Assembly (NCBI GenBank): GCA_035535995.1
Contig: DATLOZ010000005.1
Coordinates: forward strand, 186,001-250,000
Direction of reading: 5' to 3'
DNA from: JANYCO01 sp035535995
GTDB taxonomy: Bacteria > Bacteroidota > Bacteroidia > Cytophagales > Cytophagaceae
Length of the DNA stretch: 64,000 nucleotides
Below the pieces are notes generated by a model. It ran no database searches, had not been told where the DNA came from, and was given only the letters and a program-made list of their open reading frames with translations. Positions within the stretch are counted from its first letter, which is position 1. Each line of letters opens with the position of its first letter. Position numbers and translations under genes: made by a program. Below, one piece after another: positions 26,551 through 35,954 of this stretch.

Positions 26551-27056
26551 TGTCTTTAACCTACGAAAAAATTACGGAAAAACTTTCTTCGAAATTCGGA
26601 AGTGATATTTACCAAATCGAAGAACCCTATCAAATGCTTACCGTGACCGTCAATAGAGATAAGATCCTTGACATCGTCCGTTTCCTTAAAGAAGATCCTG
26701 AACTTAGGTTCATATTTTTAACCGACCTCACAGGAGTACATTTTCCTGACGATCCTACCGGTGATAAACTAGGAGCTGTGTACCACTTGCATAATCTGGT
26801 AGACAATGTAAGAATGCGTATTAAAGCATTCTTTCCTAAAGAGTCTCCATACATCGATTCTCTCACGCCACTCTATTCCGGCGCCAACTGGATGGAGAGA
26901 GAAACTTATGATTTCTTCGGAATCATATTCAACAACCACCCTAATCTGAAAAGAATACTTAACGTAGACGATATGGATTACCATCCAATGCGCAAAGAAT
27001 ACGCACTGGAAGATCCAACAAGAGAAGACAAAGACGATAAATTCTTTGGAAGATAG
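26550..27056 (+). CDS. nuoC: NADH-quinone oxidoreductase subunit C
   Basis: A 168-residue NuoC (30-kDa type) subunit of the peripheral arm, separate from NuoD here. Family marks are FLTDLTGVHFPDD, the VDNVRMRIKAFFP region, WMERETYDFFGIIFNNHPNL and YHPMRKEYALEDPTR. It starts at 26550, overlapping the nuoB stop, so translation is probably coupled. Confidence 0.96.
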   Translation: MSLTYEKITEKLSSKFGSDIYQIEEPYQMLTVTVNRDKILDIVRFLKEDPELRFIFLTDLTGVHFPDDPTGDKLGAVYHLHNLVDNVRMRIKAFFPKESPYIDSLTPLYSGANWMERETYDFFGIIFNNHPNLKRILNVDDMDYHPMRKEYALEDPTREDKDDKFFGR

Positions 27057-27061
27057 AAATT

Positions 27062-27137
27062 TAAGTTATGAATTATGAATGTTGAGTTATAAGTTAACCT
27101 CTGCATTCGTAACTCATAATTCATAACTCATAATTGA
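27062..27137. repeat. family A heptamer hairpin, copy 6 (nuoC-nuoD)
   Basis: The left arm 27063-27096 and right arm 27103-27135 are made of AGTTATG/AATTATG units and their complements. The element fills almost the whole gap. Confidence 0.88.
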
Positions 27138-27144
27138 GAAAAAT

Positions 27145-28368
27145 ATGGCACTGTTACCTACCAATAACAACGTTCAAATCGAGATCACAGAAGATTCGCA
27201 TCTTACTACGCTGAACTTAGGTCCTACGCACCCTGCTACACATGGGGTATTCCAGAATATTATCAAACTGGACGGAGAGCGCATTGTAGACGCTGTTCCT
27301 ACCGTAGGATACATTCACCGGGCATTTGAGAAGATCGCCGAAAGAAGACCTTTCTACCAGATCACTCCTCTGACTGACCGTCTGAACTACTGCTCCGCTC
27401 CTATCAATAATATAGGTTACCACATGACAGTAGAAAAACTGATTGGTGTAGAAGTGCCGAAACGTGTGCAATACATGAGAGTGATCATAATGGAACTCGC
27501 GCGTATTGCAGATCACCTTGTTTGTAATAGTGTGGTAGGCGTAGACTCCGGAGCATTCACAGGGTTTACCTATGTATTCCAAAACAGAGAGCAGATCTAC
27601 GATATCTACGAAGAAATTTGCGGAGCACGTCTTACGACCAACATCGGTAGGATCGGCGGCTTCGAGCGTGATTTCAGCGCCCGCGCAATGATGTTGATCG
27701 AAAAATTCGTGAAAGAATTTCCGAAAGACATGAAGCAATTCCAAAACCTTTTTGATTCCAACAGAATTTTCATAGACCGTGTGAAAGGCGCAGGCCCTAT
27801 CTCTGCAGAGCGTGCGCTGAACTATAGCTTTACCGGTCCTAATCTGAGAGCTGCAGGAGTAGATTACGATGTACGCGTACATTCTCCTTACTCTTCTTAC
27901 GACGAATTCCAATTTGACATCCCGGTAGGTACTAACGGCGATACTTACGATCGCTATGTGGTACGTAATGAGGAGATCTGGCAAAGCCTTCGCATCATTG
28001 AGCAAGCGTTGGCGAAGTTTAAGAAAGAGCCAGCAGGCGTATACCACGCGGAGGTTCCGGATTTCTATCTTCCTCCGAAAAAAGATGTTTACGAAAATAT
28101 GGAAGCGCTGATCTACCATTTCAAAATTGTAATGGGAGAAACAGAAATTCCAAAAGGCGAAGTATACCACAGCGTGGAAGGCGCCAACGGGGAGCTTGGC
28201 TTCTACCTGATCAGCGACGGTGGACGTGCTCCATTCCGTTTGCACTTCAGAAGACCTTGCTTCATCTACTACCAGGGATATCCTGAAATGATCAAAGGTT
28301 CTTATTTATCGGATGCACTGCTTACGATGAGTAGCCTGAACTTGATCGCAGGAGAAATGGATGCTTAA
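27145..28368 (+). CDS. nuoD: NADH-quinone oxidoreductase subunit D
   Basis: A 407-residue NuoD (49-kDa type), which with NuoB forms the quinone pocket. It has LNLGPTHPATHGVF at the start, the IHRAFEKIAERRPFYQ and RLNYCSAPINNIGY regions, and the C-terminal DPVLGEVDR-like end replaced here by MSSLNLIAGEMDA, which is usual for short Bacteroidota NuoD. The His of HPATHG and Tyr near the N-terminus line the quinone site in known structures. Confidence 0.96.
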   Translation: MALLPTNNNVQIEITEDSHLTTLNLGPTHPATHGVFQNIIKLDGERIVDAVPTVGYIHRAFEKIAERRPFYQITPLTDRLNYCSAPINNIGYHMTVEKLIGVEVPKRVQYMRVIIMELARIADHLVCNSVVGVDSGAFTGFTYVFQNREQIYDIYEEICGARLTTNIGRIGGFERDFSARAMMLIEKFVKEFPKDMKQFQNLFDSNRIFIDRVKGAGPISAERALNYSFTGPNLRAAGVDYDVRVHSPYSSYDEFQFDIPVGTNGDTYDRYVVRNEEIWQSLRIIEQALAKFKKEPAGVYHAEVPDFYLPPKKDVYENMEALIYHFKIVMGETEIPKGEVYHSVEGANGELGFYLISDGGRAPFRLHFRRPCFIYYQGYPEMIKGSYLSDALLTMSSLNLIAGEMDA

Positions 28369-28369
28369 A

Positions 28370-28436
28370 AATGTTGAATGTTGAATTATGAGTTATGAAT
28401 GCAACTCATAATTCATAACTCATAATTCATAATTAA
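28370..28436. repeat. family A heptamer hairpin, copy 7 (nuoD-nuoE)
   Basis: The left arm 28371-28400 pairs with 28402-28434 around almost no loop, with clean units GAATTAT GAGTTAT GAATG. It fills the gap between the stop and the next ATG. Confidence 0.9.
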
Positions 28437-28443
28437 AATAAAA

Positions 28444-28977
28444 ATGGATTCTACAGAAAAGGAAATTAAATTCTCCGAGAAAACAATGGCACGGGTGCAG
28501 GAGCTGATCAGCCACTATCCCGAAGGAAAACAAAAATCTGCGCTGTTGCCTACACTTCACCTTGCTCAAAAGGAATTTGATGGTTGGTTGAGTGTGCCGG
28601 TGATGGATTATGTAGCTTCTGTTCTAAAGCTTGAGCCAATCGAAGTATACGAAGTGGCTACTTTCTACACCATGTACAATCAAAAGCGTGTAGGAAAATG
28701 TATGATCGAATTTTGTCAGACAGGTCCTTGTCTTCTTAAAGATACAGAACCTCTCATCGCATATACAGAGAAGAAATTAGGAATTAAATTGGGAGAAACT
28801 ACTTCTGATTATAAATTCACCCTCAAAGGCGTGGAATGTCTTGGCGCCTGCGGCTACGCTCCTATGGCGCAGATCGGGCAATACTACTATCAGAATTTGA
28901 CGGAAGAGAAAATTGACAAGATCATCGAAGAATTTGGCAAACCGGATTTTGATCCTGAAAAGAAATACGAAATTTAA
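28444..28977 (+). CDS. nuoE: NADH-quinone oxidoreductase subunit E
   Basis: A 177-residue thioredoxin-like [2Fe-2S] subunit (24-kDa type, cluster N1a). The cluster ligands are in EFCQTGPCLLK (two Cys) and VECLGACGYAPM (two Cys). The helical N-terminus with YPEGKQKSALLPTLHLAQ is typical. nuoF starts 2 bp after the stop. Confidence 0.96.
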   Translation: MDSTEKEIKFSEKTMARVQELISHYPEGKQKSALLPTLHLAQKEFDGWLSVPVMDYVASVLKLEPIEVYEVATFYTMYNQKRVGKCMIEFCQTGPCLLKDTEPLIAYTEKKLGIKLGETTSDYKFTLKGVECLGACGYAPMAQIGQYYYQNLTEEKIDKIIEEFGKPDFDPEKKYEI

Positions 28978-28979
28978 TC

Positions 28980-30323
28980 ATGGGAAAGAAATTACTACTT
29001 GAGCACGACGGCGTACCTGGGATTGACGGGTACGATGTGTACCGTTCGAAAGGCGGCTACGGAGCAGTGGAAAAAGCGCTGAAGACTATGTCTCCGGACG
29101 CAGTGGTGGAAGAAGTGAAAAAATCCGGACTGCGCGGCCGTGGCGGCGCGGGCTTTCCTACGGGAATGAAATGGAGCTTTATCGCTAAGCCTGAAGGCAA
29201 ACCTCGCTACCTCGTGGTGAATGCTGACGAAAGTGAGCCGGGTACTTTCAAAGACCGTTACCTGATGGAAAAAATTCCTCACCTGTTGGTAGAAGGAATG
29301 GTACTCTCCTGCTTCGCACTTGGCGCCAATACTGGCTACATCTACATCCGCGGCGAATATAAATGGCTGGTGGATGTGATGGAGAAAGCAATTGCGGAAG
29401 CAAAGAACAATGGCTTTTTAGGAAAAAACATTTTAGGATCAGGTTTTGATCTGGAAATATATGTAAACAATGGTGCTGGCGCCTATATCTGTGGCGAAGA
29501 AACAGCGCTGATCGAATCGCTGGAAGGTAAAAGAGGTAATCCAAGAATTAAACCTCCTTTCCCTGCGGTAGCCGGTCTGTATGGAAATCCTACAGTGGTA
29601 AACAACGTGGAGTCCATCGCAGCGGTAACGCCAATCATCAATATGGGCGGCGACGAATATGCGAAACTTGGTATTGGAAAATCAACCGGTACAAAATTGA
29701 TCTCTGCCTGCGGACACATTAACAAACCTGGTGTGTACGAGATCGAGATGAATATTTCTGTAGAAGAATTTATCAACTCTGACGAATATTGTGGCGGTAT
29801 CCGCAAAGGACATCGTCTTAAAGCCCTTATCCCTGGCGGTTCTTCCGTTCCTGTGCTTCCTTTTGATCTGATCTATAAAACTGCGAAAGGCGAAGACAGA
29901 ATGATGACTTATGAGTCTCTTTCCGACGGAGGTTTCGCTACAGGTTCTATGCTGGGTTCAGGCGGATTCATCGTAATGGATGAAACTACTTGTATCGTAC
30001 GCAACACCTGGAGCTTTGCAAGATTCTATCACCATGAGTCTTGCGGTCAGTGCAGCCCTTGCCGCGAAGGTACAGGCTGGATGGAAAAAGTCTTGCACCG
30101 TATCGAACACGGTCACGGACACGCGCAAGACATCGACTTGCTTGTAGACGTTGCCAAGAGAATTGAAGGAAATACGATCTGCCCACTTGGCGATGCTGCT
30201 GCATGGCCTGTAGCGGCTGCGATCAGACACTTCAGAGAAGAATTTGAATACCACATCAAATATCCTGAAAGAGTAAAAGGAATTTACGCACACCTGGACG
30301 ATTATAAATCTGTACTGGTTTAG
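28980..30323 (+). CDS. nuoF: NADH-quinone oxidoreductase subunit F
   Basis: A 447-residue NADH- and FMN-binding subunit (51-kDa type) with cluster N3. The glycine-rich GLRGRGGAGFPTGMKWSF binds NADH and FMN, NADESEPGTFKDR follows, and YICGEETALIESLEG is the second FMN region. The [4Fe-4S] ligands are in ESCGQCSPCREGTGW, with a fourth Cys in NTICPLGDAA. Its presence shows that this complex I takes electrons from NADH. Confidence 0.97.
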   Translation: MGKKLLLEHDGVPGIDGYDVYRSKGGYGAVEKALKTMSPDAVVEEVKKSGLRGRGGAGFPTGMKWSFIAKPEGKPRYLVVNADESEPGTFKDRYLMEKIPHLLVEGMVLSCFALGANTGYIYIRGEYKWLVDVMEKAIAEAKNNGFLGKNILGSGFDLEIYVNNGAGAYICGEETALIESLEGKRGNPRIKPPFPAVAGLYGNPTVVNNVESIAAVTPIINMGGDEYAKLGIGKSTGTKLISACGHINKPGVYEIEMNISVEEFINSDEYCGGIRKGHRLKALIPGGSSVPVLPFDLIYKTAKGEDRMMTYESLSDGGFATGSMLGSGGFIVMDETTCIVRNTWSFARFYHHESCGQCSPCREGTGWMEKVLHRIEHGHGHAQDIDLLVDVAKRIEGNTICPLGDAAAWPVAAAIRHFREEFEYHIKYPERVKGIYAHLDDYKSVLV

Positions 30324-30356
30324 TTAGCTTATTCATAAATTTTCATTTATAAAAAC

Positions 30357-31325
30357 ATGAAAGTAACCATAGACGGACATAGCATAGAGGTAGAGCCAGG
30401 AACAACCATCCTGCAAGCTGCCCGAATGATCGGTGGAGAGATTGTACCACCGGCCATGTGTTACTATTCCAAATTAAAAGAGTCCGGAGGAAAATGCCGT
30501 ACCTGTATCGTAGAAGTATCCAAAGGCTCTGAGAAAGATCCTCGACCAATGCCTAAGCTGGTGGCTTCCTGCCGTACCACTGTGATGGATGGTATGGAAG
30601 TGAAAAACATCACTTCTGAAAAAGTACTTGATGCACGTAAAGGTGTTGTAGAATTCCTTCTTATCAATCACCCGCTCGATTGCCCTATCTGTGATCAGGC
30701 TGGTGAGTGTCATCTGCAAGACCTGGCTTACGAGCATGGTAGCGCGAAGACTCGCTACGAAGAAGAAAGAAGAACATTCGATAAAATTGACATCGGTGAT
30801 AAGATCCAATTGCATATGACGCGTTGCATCCTATGCTACCGTTGTGTATTTACTGCAGATCAGATCACGAACAAACGTGTACATGGCGTGCTTCAAAGAG
30901 GCGATGCTTCTGAGATCAGCACCTATATTCATAAAGCGATCGACAATGATTTCTCAGGAAACGTGATCGATGTTTGCCCTGTAGGCGCTTTGACCGATAA
31001 AACCTTCCGTTTCAAAAGCCGCGTATGGTTTGCCAAACCACAAGACGCGCACCGCGATTGTCCTAAGTGCTCTGGTAAAACAGTGGTATGGACTTATGGA
31101 AACGAAGTATACCGCGTAACGGCAAGAAAAGACAAATACGATGAAGTGATCGACTTTATCTGCAACGAATGCCGTTTCGAGAAAAAGAAAATGACTGATT
31201 GGGTGATCGAAGGCCCAACCAATATAGAGCGTCACTCTGTGATCTCTGCGAACAAATACAAAAAACAAGAAGGACTAAAAGTAACGACTCCGGAAAAATT
31301 AGGATATGGAAATAATGTTCACTGA
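30357..31325 (+). CDS. nuoG: NADH-quinone oxidoreductase subunit G, short form
   Basis: A 322-residue NuoG limited to the iron-sulfur N-terminal part. It holds a [2Fe-2S] ferredoxin domain (MCYYSKLKESGGKCRTCIVE, 1-80), the His/Cys cluster N5 region (HPLDCPICDQAGECHLQD), and the N4-type Cys set (MTRCILCYRCV, and DVCPVGAL about 205). The large molybdopterin-oxidoreductase-like part of most bacterial NuoG is missing. This short form is seen in other Bacteroidota, so it is not a truncation. A further Cys pair (CPKCSG, ICNECRF) lies near the C-terminus. The stop overlaps the nuoH start. Confidence 0.93.
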   Translation: MKVTIDGHSIEVEPGTTILQAARMIGGEIVPPAMCYYSKLKESGGKCRTCIVEVSKGSEKDPRPMPKLVASCRTTVMDGMEVKNITSEKVLDARKGVVEFLLINHPLDCPICDQAGECHLQDLAYEHGSAKTRYEEERRTFDKIDIGDKIQLHMTRCILCYRCVFTADQITNKRVHGVLQRGDASEISTYIHKAIDNDFSGNVIDVCPVGALTDKTFRFKSRVWFAKPQDAHRDCPKCSGKTVVWTYGNEVYRVTARKDKYDEVIDFICNECRFEKKKMTDWVIEGPTNIERHSVISANKYKKQEGLKVTTPEKLGYGNNVH

Positions 31326-32364
31326 TAAATTAATTCTGGCTACAATCATCTTTGCCCTCTCTTTGGGCGTAGCCGCATATGCTACCTGGGCTGAGCGTAA
31401 ATTAGCTGCCTGGTTCCAGGATAGGATCGGTCCTAATCGTGCGGGTCCTTTTGGTTTGCTTCAACCGATCGCAGATGGTGTGAAGCTTTTTATGAAAGAA
31501 GAAATTATTCCTGCCGATTCGGATAAATTCCTTTTCATCGTAGGACCTTCTCTATTCATGCTTACAGCGCTTATGACGAGTGCTGTGATTCCCTGGAGTA
31601 CACCTTTAAATCTTGGCGACGGACATTTATTCCAAATGCAGGTAGCTGACATCAACATCGGGATCCTTTATGTATTCGCGGTAGTGTCGATCGGTGTATA
31701 TGGAATTATGATCGGAGGTTGGGCTTCCAATAATAAGTATTCGCTGCTGGGCGCGCTACGTGCGTCTTCCCAGATGATCAGTTATGAACTGGCAATGGGA
31801 CTATCAATCGTTGCTATTATCATGATGACCGGAGCCGGTGGAATGAGCATTCGCAACATTGTAGAGTCACAAAGCGGAGGCCTTTATGGCGTAGAAGTAT
31901 TAAAAGGATTAGACTGGAATATCTTCTACCAACCACTTGGTTTCATGATCTTCATTGTATGCGCTTTCGCGGAATGTAACCGTACTCCTTTCGACCTGCC
32001 GGAAGCCGAAGCTGAGTTGGGCGGCGGTTACCACATCGAATACAGCTCTATGAAACTTGGATTGTTCCTGTTCGCAGAATATGTAAACATGTTCATCTCT
32101 TCTGCTGTCATGGCTTCGCTTTATTTCGGAGGGTATAATTTCCCCGGACTTTCATTGCTTCCTGAATTCTGGCAAAGCATCGCCGGTGTTGGCGTATTCA
32201 TGGGTAAAATTACCTTCTTTATTTTCGTATTCATGTGGGTACGCTGGACTGTTCCGAGATTCCGTTATGATCAACTAATGACTCTTGGATGGAAGATCCT
32301 GCTACCACTTTCAATCCTGAACATTGTATTAACAGGAACCGTTATGTTGTTCTTCAGTAAATAA
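31306..32364 (+). CDS. nuoH: NADH-quinone oxidoreductase subunit H
   Basis: A 352-residue membrane subunit (ND1 type) with eight helices that joins the peripheral and membrane arms and lines the quinone channel. Marks are AERKLAAWFQDRIGPNRAGP near the start and AFAECNRTPFDLPEAEAELGG in the loop after helix 5. The start may be the ATG at 31306 or the one at 31315. Both overlap the end of nuoG. Confidence 0.96.
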   Translation: MEIMFTDKLILATIIFALSLGVAAYATWAERKLAAWFQDRIGPNRAGPFGLLQPIADGVKLFMKEEIIPADSDKFLFIVGPSLFMLTALMTSAVIPWSTPLNLGDGHLFQMQVADINIGILYVFAVVSIGVYGIMIGGWASNNKYSLLGALRASSQMISYELAMGLSIVAIIMMTGAGGMSIRNIVESQSGGLYGVEVLKGLDWNIFYQPLGFMIFIVCAFAECNRTPFDLPEAEAELGGGYHIEYSSMKLGLFLFAEYVNMFISSAVMASLYFGGYNFPGLSLLPEFWQSIAGVGVFMGKITFFIFVFMWVRWTVPRFRYDQLMTLGWKILLPLSILNIVLTGTVMLFFSK

Positions 32365-32372
32365 AAAATATT

Positions 32373-32945
32373 ATGGCACTGTCATTAACCAATAGAAAAA
32401 AAGTACTCGAAAAAAAGGAATATACCTTTTTAGAGTCATTGTATTTTCCTGCCATATTCGGTGGTATGATGATCACACTGAAACACCTTTTCAAGAAAAA
32501 GGTAACGGTGCAATATCCTGAAGAGAAGAAATCATTCAGTAAAGTTTTCAGAGGGAAACATATTCTGAAAAGAGATGAGCAAGGACGTGAAAACTGCACT
32601 GCATGCGGTTTGTGTGCTGTAGCTTGTCCGGCAGAAGCGATCACCATTACCGCTGCAGAGCGTAAGAAAGGCGAAGAGCATTTGTACAAAGAAGAAAAAT
32701 ATGCAGCGATGTATGAGATCAATATGCTACGTTGCATCTTCTGCGGAATGTGCGAAGAAGCTTGTCCGAAAGATGCGATCTATCTTACAGAGGAACTTAC
32801 TCCGGCAAACTATGACCGTAAGAATTTCATTTATGGAAAAGATAAACTGGTGCAACCATTGGGAACCAGCGCCCATCCTAAAACCTACAAGCCGTATGTG
32901 AAAGACGGCAAACCTTACGAATATAAAACACCCGTTAATAAATAG
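32373..32945 (+). CDS. nuoI: NADH-quinone oxidoreductase subunit I
   Basis: A 190-residue subunit with two [4Fe-4S] clusters (N6a, N6b). The two ferredoxin motifs are CTACGLCAVACPA (about 75) and CIFCGMCEEACPKDAI (about 115). The N-terminal hydrophobic-amphipathic helix (LKHLFKKKVTVQYPE) contacts the membrane arm. It lies 8 bp after nuoH and 10 bp before nuoJ. Confidence 0.97.
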   Translation: MALSLTNRKKVLEKKEYTFLESLYFPAIFGGMMITLKHLFKKKVTVQYPEEKKSFSKVFRGKHILKRDEQGRENCTACGLCAVACPAEAITITAAERKKGEEHLYKEEKYAAMYEINMLRCIFCGMCEEACPKDAIYLTEELTPANYDRKNFIYGKDKLVQPLGTSAHPKTYKPYVKDGKPYEYKTPVNK

Positions 32946-32955
32946 TCAAAACAAA

Positions 32956-33459
32956 ATGGATAAAATTTTATTTCTGTCCCTGGCTGTGGTAGCCATTTTT
33001 AGCGCCCTGGCAGTGATCTTTGCGAAAAGCCCGGTATACAGCGTACTTTCGTTGATCGTTACGTTCTTCTCCGTAGCAGGCCATTTTGTATTACTCAACG
33101 CACAATTCCTTGCGATCGTGAACATCATCGTATATGCAGGAGCGATCATGGTATTGTTCCTCTTTGTGATCATGCTTTTGAACCTGAATAAATCTTCCGA
33201 ACCACAGAAACCTTTCTATGTAAAGCTTGCCGCTTGCGTAGCGGGAGGTTTATTACTGGTAACATTGGTAGGCGCAGTAAAAGGAGCAAGCGTTCAAAAC
33301 AGTGATCCGTTGATCGGAACAAATATTGGTTCGGTAGAAAAATTAGGCGAGGTATTGTTCAGCAATTTCCTTGTACCTTTTGAAATTTCTTCTGTACTGT
33401 TCCTTTCCGCTATGATCGGCGCAGTAATGCTTGGAAAGAAAAACCTTAAAGACAGCTAA
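32956..33459 (+). CDS. nuoJ: NADH-quinone oxidoreductase subunit J
   Basis: A 167-residue membrane subunit (ND6 type) with five helices. NIIVYAGAIMVLFLFVIMLLN is the family hallmark (key residues YAGAI and LFVIML). The end, SAMIGAVMLGKKN, is typical. Confidence 0.95.
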   Translation: MDKILFLSLAVVAIFSALAVIFAKSPVYSVLSLIVTFFSVAGHFVLLNAQFLAIVNIIVYAGAIMVLFLFVIMLLNLNKSSEPQKPFYVKLAACVAGGLLLVTLVGAVKGASVQNSDPLIGTNIGSVEKLGEVLFSNFLVPFEISSVLFLSAMIGAVMLGKKNLKDS

Positions 33460-33463
33460 TATA

Positions 33464-33540
33464 AATTATGAATGTTGAGTTATGAATGATGAATTGATTC
33501 TGACTCACATTAAACTCATAATTCATAACTCATAACTTAA
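33464..33540. repeat. family A heptamer hairpin, copy 8 (nuoJ-nuoK)
   Basis: The left arm is 33465-33494 (AATTATG AATGTTG AGTTATG AATGATG). The right arm 33503-33538 is the complement. Confidence 0.88.
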
Positions 33541-33548
33541 AATTTAGA

Positions 33549-33866
33549 ATGCAAGATCTATTTACAAACTCTTTAAACGGATACATCCTCCTATCGTCAA
33601 TTTTGTTTACGATCGGTATCCTGGGAATTTTGATCAGAAAAAATATCATCATCATTTTCATGTCGATCGAGTTGATGCTGAATGCGGTCAACTTATTGCT
33701 GACGGCGTTTTCTGTGCATCATAATAATGCCGATGGACAAGTGTTCGTATTCTTCATCATGGCTGTGGCCGCTGCCGAGGTGACGGTAGGACTGGCGATC
33801 CTGGTAATGATCTACAGAAACACAGGTTCTGTAAGCATCGACGAGCTTAAAAAATTGAAATGGTAA
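33549..33866 (+). CDS. nuoK: NADH-quinone oxidoreductase subunit K
   Basis: A 105-residue membrane subunit (ND4L type) with three helices. It shows MSIELMLNAVNLLL with the conserved Glu of helix 2 and AVAAAEVTVGLAILVMIYR with the second conserved Glu of helix 3, both part of the proton path. Confidence 0.97.
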   Translation: MQDLFTNSLNGYILLSSILFTIGILGILIRKNIIIIFMSIELMLNAVNLLLTAFSVHHNNADGQVFVFFIMAVAAAEVTVGLAILVMIYRNTGSVSIDELKKLKW

Positions 33867-33870
33867 ATTA

Positions 33871-33952
33871 AAAATTATGAATGTTGAGTTATGAATTATG
33901 AATGATTCACACTCGACAACTCATAATTCATAACTAATAATTCATAATTTAA
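33871..33952. repeat. family A heptamer hairpin, copy 9 (nuoK-nuoL)
   Basis: The left arm 33873-33908 and right arm 33917-33950 consist of at least four units each, with a short loop holding ACACTCGA. Confidence 0.88.
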
Positions 33953-33957
33953 AAAAG

Positions 33958-35862
33958 ATGTTAGATTTAGTAAAATTCATTCCACTACTTCCTTTAATTG
34001 GATTTGTCATTATCGGATTAGGAAATAAAAAGCTTCCTAAAATGTTGGTAGGGTTGATCGGTTGCGGAACCATTCTGGGATCATTTTTAATCGTACTGGG
34101 CCTTCTGATGAATATACTGAACGGCAGTTTAACCGCTACTACCATTACCTATTTCGATTGGATCAACGCCGGAAACCTGAATCTTTCCATGGCTTTCCTG
34201 GTTGACCCGCTTTCTGTGATGATGATGACTATTATCACCGGTGTAGGTTTCCTTATTCACCTTTACTCTGCGGGCTATATGAGCCACGACGAGGGGTTTG
34301 CAAGATATTTTGCTTACTTAAACCTCTTCGTATTCTCTATGCTTTTGCTGGTAATGGGTTCTAACTATGTAGTAATGTTTGCAGGTTGGGAAGGCGTAGG
34401 TCTTTGTTCTTATTTATTGATTGGCTTCTGGTTTAAAAATACAAATTACAACAATGCTGCAAAGAAGGCATTCATCATGAACCGTATCGGAGACCTTGGT
34501 TTCTTATTAGGTATGATCTTGATCTTTGTTACTTTCGGCAGCTTAAATTATGCGGATGTATTTTCTCAGGCACCACAAATTCTTCAATCAAATTCAGGCT
34601 TGGTAATTGCGATCACTTTGCTTTTGTTTGTAGGAGCTACAGGTAAAAGCGCTCAGATCCCGCTCTATACCTGGCTTCCAGATGCAATGGCCGGCCCTAC
34701 TCCTGTCTCCGCGCTCATCCACGCGGCTACGATGGTGACGGCGGGTATTTACATGATCGTTCGTTCAAATATTCTTTATACGCTTGCCCCTTTTACCTTA
34801 GACATTGTGATGATCATCGGGATCTGTACGGCTTTGTTTGCTGCTACGATCGGACTGGTGCAAAATGACATTAAAAAAGTATTGGCTTATTCTACCGTAA
34901 GCCAGTTGGGGTACATGTTCTTTGCATTGGGACTTGGCTCATACTCTACTGGTATGTTTCATGTTACCACCCACGCATTCTTCAAAGCACTTCTCTTCCT
35001 CGGCGCTGGTAGTGTGATCCACGCGATGAGCGGCGAGCAGGATATTCGTAGTATGGGAGGCTTGGCAAAAAAACTTCCAATTACATTCATTACGTTTTTA
35101 ATTGGTACAATTGCCATCGCAGGTATTCCGCCGTTTGCAGGGTTCTTCTCTAAAGATGAGATCCTGGCACACGCCTTTGAAAGAAATCCAATCCTTTGGG
35201 GGCTAGGTGTAGCAGGTGCATTGATGACTACCTTCTATATGTTCCGATTATTCTTCCTTACCTTCTTCGGAGCTTTCCGTGGTACAGAAGATCAAAAACA
35301 TCACCTGCACGAATCACCATTGATCATGACCATTCCATTGATGATTCTTGCTGTATTATCTACTGTGGGTGGATTTATTGGTGTTCCGGAAGTATTAGGT
35401 GGTTCTAATAAATTAGCAGAATATCTTTCTCCAGTGATCTACAAAGTGGCAGAGCCAGCAGAAGGACATGCCCTCTCCCACTCTACAGAATATATGTTAA
35501 TGGGAATTTCAACAGGACTTGTAGTATTAATGATCATTATAGCGTATGTAATTTATGTAAGCAAGAAAACAGTACCGGTGGCAGAAGGTCAAGAGAGCGG
35601 CTTACAGAAAGTGCTTTACAACAAGTATTATATCGATGAACTATACGATGGTATTGTAGTAAAACCATTGAAAGCGCTGTCTGGCTTTGCCGGAAAAGTA
35701 TTAGACAATACAGTTGTAGACGGAATTGTAAATGGTATTGGCAAAGGCGTAGAAGCCGGAGGCCGCGTGCTGCGCTTCTCTCAGAGCGGAAGCATCAGCG
35801 CTTACCTATTTATCATGGTAATTGGGATTATTACCTTGCTCATCATCAATATGCTTAAATAA
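33958..35862 (+). CDS. nuoL: NADH-quinone oxidoreductase subunit L
   Basis: A 634-residue antiporter-like subunit (ND5 type) with about 16 helices and a long lateral helix at the C-terminus. Marks are AGWEGVGLCSYLLIGFW (about 140, conserved Glu and Gly), GATGKSAQIPLYTWLPDAMAGPTP-type region with Lys and His further on (SALIHAATMVTAGIY), and MSGEQDIRSMGGL. It should form one of the proton channels. Length is normal. Confidence 0.97.
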   Translation: MLDLVKFIPLLPLIGFVIIGLGNKKLPKMLVGLIGCGTILGSFLIVLGLLMNILNGSLTATTITYFDWINAGNLNLSMAFLVDPLSVMMMTIITGVGFLIHLYSAGYMSHDEGFARYFAYLNLFVFSMLLLVMGSNYVVMFAGWEGVGLCSYLLIGFWFKNTNYNNAAKKAFIMNRIGDLGFLLGMILIFVTFGSLNYADVFSQAPQILQSNSGLVIAITLLLFVGATGKSAQIPLYTWLPDAMAGPTPVSALIHAATMVTAGIYMIVRSNILYTLAPFTLDIVMIIGICTALFAATIGLVQNDIKKVLAYSTVSQLGYMFFALGLGSYSTGMFHVTTHAFFKALLFLGAGSVIHAMSGEQDIRSMGGLAKKLPITFITFLIGTIAIAGIPPFAGFFSKDEILAHAFERNPILWGLGVAGALMTTFYMFRLFFLTFFGAFRGTEDQKHHLHESPLIMTIPLMILAVLSTVGGFIGVPEVLGGSNKLAEYLSPVIYKVAEPAEGHALSHSTEYMLMGISTGLVVLMIIIAYVIYVSKKTVPVAEGQESGLQKVLYNKYYIDELYDGIVVKPLKALSGFAGKVLDNTVVDGIVNGIGKGVEAGGRVLRFSQSGSISAYLFIMVIGIITLLIINMLK

Positions 35863-35932
35863 ATTATGAGTTGTGAATTATGAGTTATGAATGAACTTAT
35901 AACTCATAATTCATAGCTCATAGCTCATAATT
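35862..35932. repeat. family A heptamer hairpin, copy 10 (nuoL-nuoM)
   Basis: The left arm 35862-35893 starts on the last base of the nuoL stop. The right arm 35895-35932 follows with almost no loop, and includes two variant units ATAGCTC. Confidence 0.88.
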
Positions 35933-35954
35933 TCAAAATTAAAAGTTATAAGTA

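Noticed and set aside
27217..28245. Long minus-strand frame of 342 codons opposite nuoD
   Set aside because: It is a shadow of a highly conserved gene with strong codon bias. Its translation has no family features.
30357..31325. nuoG looks truncated because it lacks the large C-terminal part
   Set aside because: The short NuoG with only the iron-sulfur region is the normal form in Bacteroidota, and the frame ends cleanly at an overlap with nuoH.
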